A stretch of DNA of 52,422 nt from CAZWEZ01 sp964632795 (GTDB lineage Bacteria > Pseudomonadota > Alphaproteobacteria > Rhodospirillales > 2-02-FULL-58-16): positions 1 to 52,422 of the forward strand of contig CAZWEZ010000011.1 of the NCBI GenBank assembly GCA_964632795.1, given 5' to 3'. Every line of letters begins with the position of its first letter. Position 1 is the stretch's first letter. The position numbers and the translations under genes are program-made. The notes beneath the pieces were generated by a model. It saw nothing but the letters and a program-made list of their open reading frames with translations, was not told where the DNA came from and did no database searches. Positions 49,659-52,422 of this stretch are shown here, piece by piece.

Positions 49659-50672
49659 ATGAAAGGACGCCTCGGTTCGGCAATCCTCCTGAGCGTCACC
49701 ATCGTGCTGTCGCTGGCCATGGCCGAGGCGGGGTTGCGGATGATCGGCCACCGCCCCTTCGCCATCACCGCCCCGGCCAACGAACAGGCGATCCATGTCC
49801 CGGATCCGGTCCTCGGATGGCGGAACAGGGAAGGACGCTACGTCATCCCTCCCTACCATCCGGGCGACGGAAACATCACCTACACCTTCCTCGAAGACGG
49901 CCGCAGGGCGACGACGCCGCCCCGGAACGGCGACCCCGGGGCGGGTGCTTCGCTGGTCGTCGTCGGCGGTTCGTTCGCCCAGGGATTCGCCATCTCCGAT
50001 GAGGAGACGTTGGCCTGGAAGCTCCAGCAAAGGTTCCCCCGCCTCAACGTCCTCAATTACGGAACCGGAGGATACGGAACCTACCAATCGCTTCTGACGC
50101 TCGAACGCGTCCTGCCCACCCTTAAATCCCCCAGGTTCGTGGTCTACGGGTTCATCGACGATCACGACCTCAGAAACGTCGCCGACGAGAGTTGGCTGTA
50201 CAACCTGGCGCAGATGTCGAGCCGGGGCCATGTCCATACGCCCTATGTCTCGCTGGCCCGGGATGGCTCGCTTGTCCGCCATCGCCCGGAAAGGTATCCG
50301 ATCTGGCCCTTGATCCAGGTGTCGGTGCTGATGGATGCCGCCGAAAGGGCCTATATGAAGCTGGCGACCAGAGGGAGATACAAGGCAAGAAGAGAGGCCA
50401 CGGAAAGCCTCCTGCTGGAAATGGACCGGCTGGCGAGGCGCCACGGCGCCTCCCTGCTGGTGGTGTTCCTGTTCGGCGAGGAGGAGACGATGAACCGCTA
50501 TGGGGCGTTCCTCGACAAGCACGGCATCGACGTCGCCGACTGCAATTTCCCGGCGGCCCCGGAGTTGAGCGTCAGGGGCGAAGGCCATCCCAATGGCAAG
50601 TTGAACACCCTGTGGGCGGAGTGCGTCGCCGCCGCCCTTCGAGGATTTCCGGGACTTGCCGTGGTTCCATGA
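49659..50672 (+). CDS. SGNH/GDSL-like hydrolase with signal anchor
   Basis: 337 residues. An N-terminal hydrophobic segment (about 7-22, AILLSVTIVLSLAMAEAG) acts as signal or anchor. SGNH-type block I appears as VVVGGSFAQGFAI (about 98-110); the YGTGGYGTYQSLL region and the late RGEGHPNGKLN carry the expected Gly and His of blocks II and V. The layout resembles the AlgJ/X- and DltD-neighbour type of O-acetylation or esterase domains. It is in the same operon direction as pilin 2. Esterase or acyltransferase activity on a surface polymer is plausible but not shown. Confidence 0.75.
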   Translation: MKGRLGSAILLSVTIVLSLAMAEAGLRMIGHRPFAITAPANEQAIHVPDPVLGWRNREGRYVIPPYHPGDGNITYTFLEDGRRATTPPRNGDPGAGASLVVVGGSFAQGFAISDEETLAWKLQQRFPRLNVLNYGTGGYGTYQSLLTLERVLPTLKSPRFVVYGFIDDHDLRNVADESWLYNLAQMSSRGHVHTPYVSLARDGSLVRHRPERYPIWPLIQVSVLMDAAERAYMKLATRGRYKARREATESLLLEMDRLARRHGASLLVVFLFGEEETMNRYGAFLDKHGIDVADCNFPAAPELSVRGEGHPNGKLNTLWAECVAAALRGFPGLAVVP

Positions 50673-50684
50673 CGGCCCCCACGG

Positions 50685-51119
50685 TCAGTTGATCAACGGC
50701 ACCCGCGACTTGGCGCTGAGGGTGATGGTTCCGGGGGGCAGCATCGGGATCATGAACTGGAAGTCGTAGCTTGCCGTGATCGAGCGGTAGTCGATTCCTC
50801 CCGAGTTCTGGAGCGGAGCGCTGAAGGTGATGCCGCCGGTGCTCATCCCGAAGATCTTGCCTTGGGCGTAGGTCTGCAACTGGGATTCGGTGGCCGAGGT
50901 GTTGACCATGGCGTAGCGCCCGGCCTCCTCGACCGCGAACTGGATCGAGTTCTGGATCCAGAACATCCTTCCGAACTCGGTGATGGCGAACACCACCAGG
51001 AGGAGGACCGGAACCACCAACGCGAACTCGACGGCCGTCACCCCCCTACGGTCGGCGAGCCAGGAAGAGGCGCGCCCAGGGGGGCGGCGGGTGTGAGTTT
51101 GGCCACTACCGACTTTCAT
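50685..51119 (-). CDS. TadE-like pilus assembly protein (1)
   Basis: 144 residues with the TadE pattern: basic stretch, then RRGVTAVEFALVVPVLLLVVFAI (Gly/Glu+5 prepilin-like processing site, about 26-45) and a C-terminal disulfide-free globular part. It belongs to the pseudopilins of the tight-adherence system. The start codon at 51119 lies inside the family A repeat fragment, which also supplies an AAGGGG Shine-Dalgarno-like run. Without the fragment no equivalent start is evident. It lies 18 nt downstream of the second TadE-like gene's stop. Confidence 0.85.
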   Translation of the reverse strand: MKVGSGQTHTRRPPGRASSWLADRRGVTAVEFALVVPVLLLVVFAITEFGRMFWIQNSIQFAVEEAGRYAMVNTSATESQLQTYAQGKIFGMSTGGITFSAPLQNSGGIDYRSITASYDFQFMIPMLPPGTITLSAKSRVPLIN

Positions 51120-51138
51120 TATCAGTGCCCCTTGGTAT
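51117..51138. repeat. Family A repeat fragment supplying the TadE start site
   Basis: 22 nt (CATTATCAGTGCCCCTTGGTAT on the plus strand) match the outer right arm of the complete element perfectly. Read on the minus strand it gives ATACCAAGGGGCACTGATAATG, ending in the ATG of the TadE-like gene with AAGGGG about 8 nt before it. The fragment fills nearly the whole gap between the two TadE genes. Confidence 0.75.
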
Positions 51139-51632
51139 CATTCGGTGCGCACGGTGACCTGACCGGAGAGCGAGAACGATTCCATGAACCCGGGGATCAA
51201 TCTCGGCGTGATGGGGGTGAACGACTGGGTCGCCGAGATCGTCATGAACGTACGCTTGATCAGCGGCGAGGTGCAGGACCCGCCGCAACCGATCGGCGTG
51301 CCGTCCGAACATTCGCAGAAGGGGGTGGTGATGATGGTCGGCGAAAGGTCGGTCGAGTTGGTCACCGCCGAGACGATCTCGGTGGTGTTCGAGCTGTCCA
51401 TCAGCGCCACCTGGGCGCCGGTGCGGACCGCGCTCATCAGCTCCATCTTGTTGAACACCGCCATGCCGAGGTCGATCAACGCCATGCCGATGACCAGCAG
51501 CACCGGAACCAACAGCGCGAACTCGACGGCGGCGGCCCCTTGGCGGGGCGAGGCCAGGCTGGCGAACAGCCGTTTCGCCGCCCTCGGCACGGCTCCGGGG
51601 GGTGAATGGGCTTGCTCCTGAAGGTGGGGCAT
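51138..51632 (-). CDS. TadE-like pilus assembly protein (2)
   Basis: 164 residues. Basic N-terminus, then RQGAAAVEFALLVPVLLVIG (TadE/TadG processing pattern with Glu+5) and a predominantly polar C-terminal domain with several cysteines (FCECSDGTPIGCGGSC) that could form disulfides outside the membrane. The start at 51632 has GAGGGAA about 7 nt upstream; a start at 51647 (MRESK) overlaps a preceding mini-ORF by ATGA and is a strong alternative. It is an outer-layer pseudopilin of the Tad system with TadE (1). Confidence 0.85.
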   Translation of the reverse strand: MPHLQEQAHSPPGAVPRAAKRLFASLASPRQGAAAVEFALLVPVLLVIGMALIDLGMAVFNKMELMSAVRTGAQVALMDSSNTTEIVSAVTNSTDLSPTIITTPFCECSDGTPIGCGGSCTSPLIKRTFMTISATQSFTPITPRLIPGFMESFSLSGQVTVRTE

Positions 51633-51643
51633 CTTGCTTTCCC

Positions 51644-51754
51644 TCATTCGACCAATACCACCGGCTCCGGGGTGACGATCGGGATGACGTCGCCGGTGTC
51701 GCTCGACAGGGCCCCGAGGAGGCCCCTGAAGGGTGTGGTGTCGTGTCCGCGCAT
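51644..51754 (-). CDS. Possible 36-residue coupled peptide ahead of TadE (2)
   Basis: A short ORF, MRGHDTTPFRGLLGALSSDT onward to PEPVVLVE, whose TGA overlaps the ATG at 51647 as ATGA. GC-rich third positions match real genes here. The ribosome site is weak. If translated it would couple to TadE (2) and argue for the 51647 start. No family is recognised. Confidence 0.35.
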   Translation of the reverse strand: MRGHDTTPFRGLLGALSSDTGDVIPIVTPEPVVLVE

Positions 51755-52114
51755 GGTGTCGGTCCGTTTTCGGCCCGGTGGCCCCGGTTCCTTCAGCCGT
51801 ATATATTATAACACTCGGCAAACATTTGCCCAAATATTTAATTTATTCATGAAGGTATTTAAAATATTGGATCAATTTTTATTTATAGTCGTTTGCCGCC
51901 GGGCTTGCGGCGGCGGCGGACGACGAGTCCAGCGCCCAGACATTATAACGGTGCAGGATACAGAGAATCGGCGGCGGCGGCAGTGATGGCCGTCACAGTC
52001 GCGGGCCCGCCGGGGTACCCTTGCATCTCCCAGGGGGTGGGATATACACTGGCTCCGGAGCGGAATATCGACTGCGCAAGATCGGTTTTTTCCCATTCCG
52101 GAGGTTTACTTGGC
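51755..52114. other. AT-rich divergent gap after the TadE genes
   Basis: A 360-nt region with an AT-rich core (51795-51895). It must hold a leftward promoter for the TadE genes and a rightward one for the small lipoprotein gene. I see no gene. Open frames here are short and lack ribosome sites. Confidence 0.45.
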
Positions 52115-52255
52115 GTGATTGGCGGGATCAAACGGTTTTGTTGTGCCGGAGGGGCGGCGTTACTGTTGCTGGGGTGCGCCGCCTCGGAGCGCGCCGCTCT
52201 CGGACACGCCAGGAACCTGCGCTATTCCGGGTTGCCGAAGGACGCATCCGGGTGA
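52115..52255 (+). CDS. Small lipoprotein-like ORF
   Basis: 46 residues starting at GTG (52115) with GGAGG 10 nt upstream. It has a hydrophobic core and a lipobox, CAGGAALLLLGCAASER, lipidation predicted at Cys20, then a short tail LGHARNLRYSGLPKDASG. Tad loci often include small lipoproteins such as CpaD/TadD leaders; this one is too short to identify. Its stop TGA overlaps the next ORF's ATG. Confidence 0.5.
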   Translation: MIGGIKRFCCAGGAALLLLGCAASERAALGHARNLRYSGLPKDASG

Positions 52256-52344
52256 TGAAGAAGGCCATCAGGGACCATGGGGAGCGGGCGAACCCGGCGG
52301 GGAACGGACTTGACCCGGAAATCCGTCGCGGGAAGGATCGGTGA
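52255..52344 (+). CDS. 29-codon ORF coupled to the small lipoprotein
   Basis: MKKAIRDHGERANPAGNGLD and nine more residues, very basic, beginning at the TGATGA overlap (ATG at 52255). It ends at TGA, 7 nt before repeat element A. Codon composition is acceptable but too short to judge. It may be the remnant of a longer gene cut by the element, since the next sequence is the element itself. Confidence 0.3.
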   Translation: MKKAIRDHGERANPAGNGLDPEIRRGKDR

Positions 52345-52351
52345 TGGAGTC

Positions 52352-52422
52352 ATACCAAGGGGCACTGATAATGACCCATAGAGACGGCTTTCCAAGGCTT
52401 TCGGCTAGGAGCGTGGCCCGCC
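52352..52422. mobile_element. Inverted-repeat element A, copy truncated by the window end
   Basis: The first 51 bases are identical to the left arm at 33266-33316. The next bases (GGCTAGGAGCGTGGCCCGCC) match the reverse complement of the right-hand side of that element's centre (TGAGCGTGGCTCGCC region), so this copy lies in the opposite orientation. The rest is beyond the window. Confidence 0.8.

Overview
The window reads as a high-GC alphaproteobacterial chromosome segment, most likely from a Rhodospirillales-type organism. The pointers are a MipZ division-site ATPase, a FlaF-type flagellin regulator beside a short flagellin, a phasin with a PhaR-like operator, a TctABC (TTT) transporter and Tad/Flp pilus components. 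Most starts have GGAG-type ribosome sites, and many adjacent genes overlap by ATGA. I see no rRNA, tRNA, CRISPR array, transposase or prophage.

Layout. (1) 0-9.2 kb: a GntR/FCD regulator is followed on the same strand by a three-gene 2-oxoacid:acceptor oxidoreductase. Its alpha subunit has YPIRPYD where pyruvate enzymes have YPITP, which points to oxalate oxidoreductase. A tctCBA operon and an MFS gene lie next to it, and similar TGGTATAC(C/A)A sites sit upstream of the regulator and of tctC. (2) 9.2-20.7 kb: mixed metabolism. It holds a coupled enoyl-CoA hydratase/CoA-binding protein/MetY operon, an ACR3 arsenite pump, an acyl-CoA synthetase divergent from a dienoyl-CoA-reductase-like SDR, a TM1410-type secreted protein, a LarA-like protein and a DUF3179 protein. 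(3) 20.7-27.4 kb: flagellin with FlaF, a receiver-only protein, a MOSC protein, a molybdopterin oxidoreductase, MipZ and a VWA-like protein. (4) 27.6-37.9 kb: a membrane J-domain protein, then galU-ugd-phosphohexomutase for UDP-glucuronate/hexose supply, a nicotinamidase-like hydrolase, a gamma-glutamylcyclotransferase-like protein, a SPOR-tailed D,D-carboxypeptidase, phasin, a metallophosphoesterase, a hydroxypyruvate isomerase and an FAH-family enzyme. (5) 38-39.4 kb: two lipoproteins, one of the FlgO family.

(6) 39.4-48.3 kb is the most unusual part. Six same-strand genes, five of them joined end to end by overlaps or tiny gaps, encode three paralogous GT-C/STT3-like membrane proteins, a sulfatase-fold membrane protein, a DPM1-like glycosyltransferase and a methyltransferase. 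This looks like a lipid-linked sugar transfer system. (7) 48.3-52.4 kb: two Flp pilins, an SGNH hydrolase, two TadE-like pseudopilins and several very small ORFs, so the glycosylation-type operon lies directly beside a Tad pilus region.

Two families of non-coding inverted-repeat elements are present. Family A is 160 bp with 51-bp perfect arms; there is one complete copy, one cut by the window end, and at least four fragments. One family A fragment supplies the start codon and Shine-Dalgarno-like sequence of a TadE gene. Family B is 175 bp with 35-bp perfect arms and lies between the VWA and J-domain genes.
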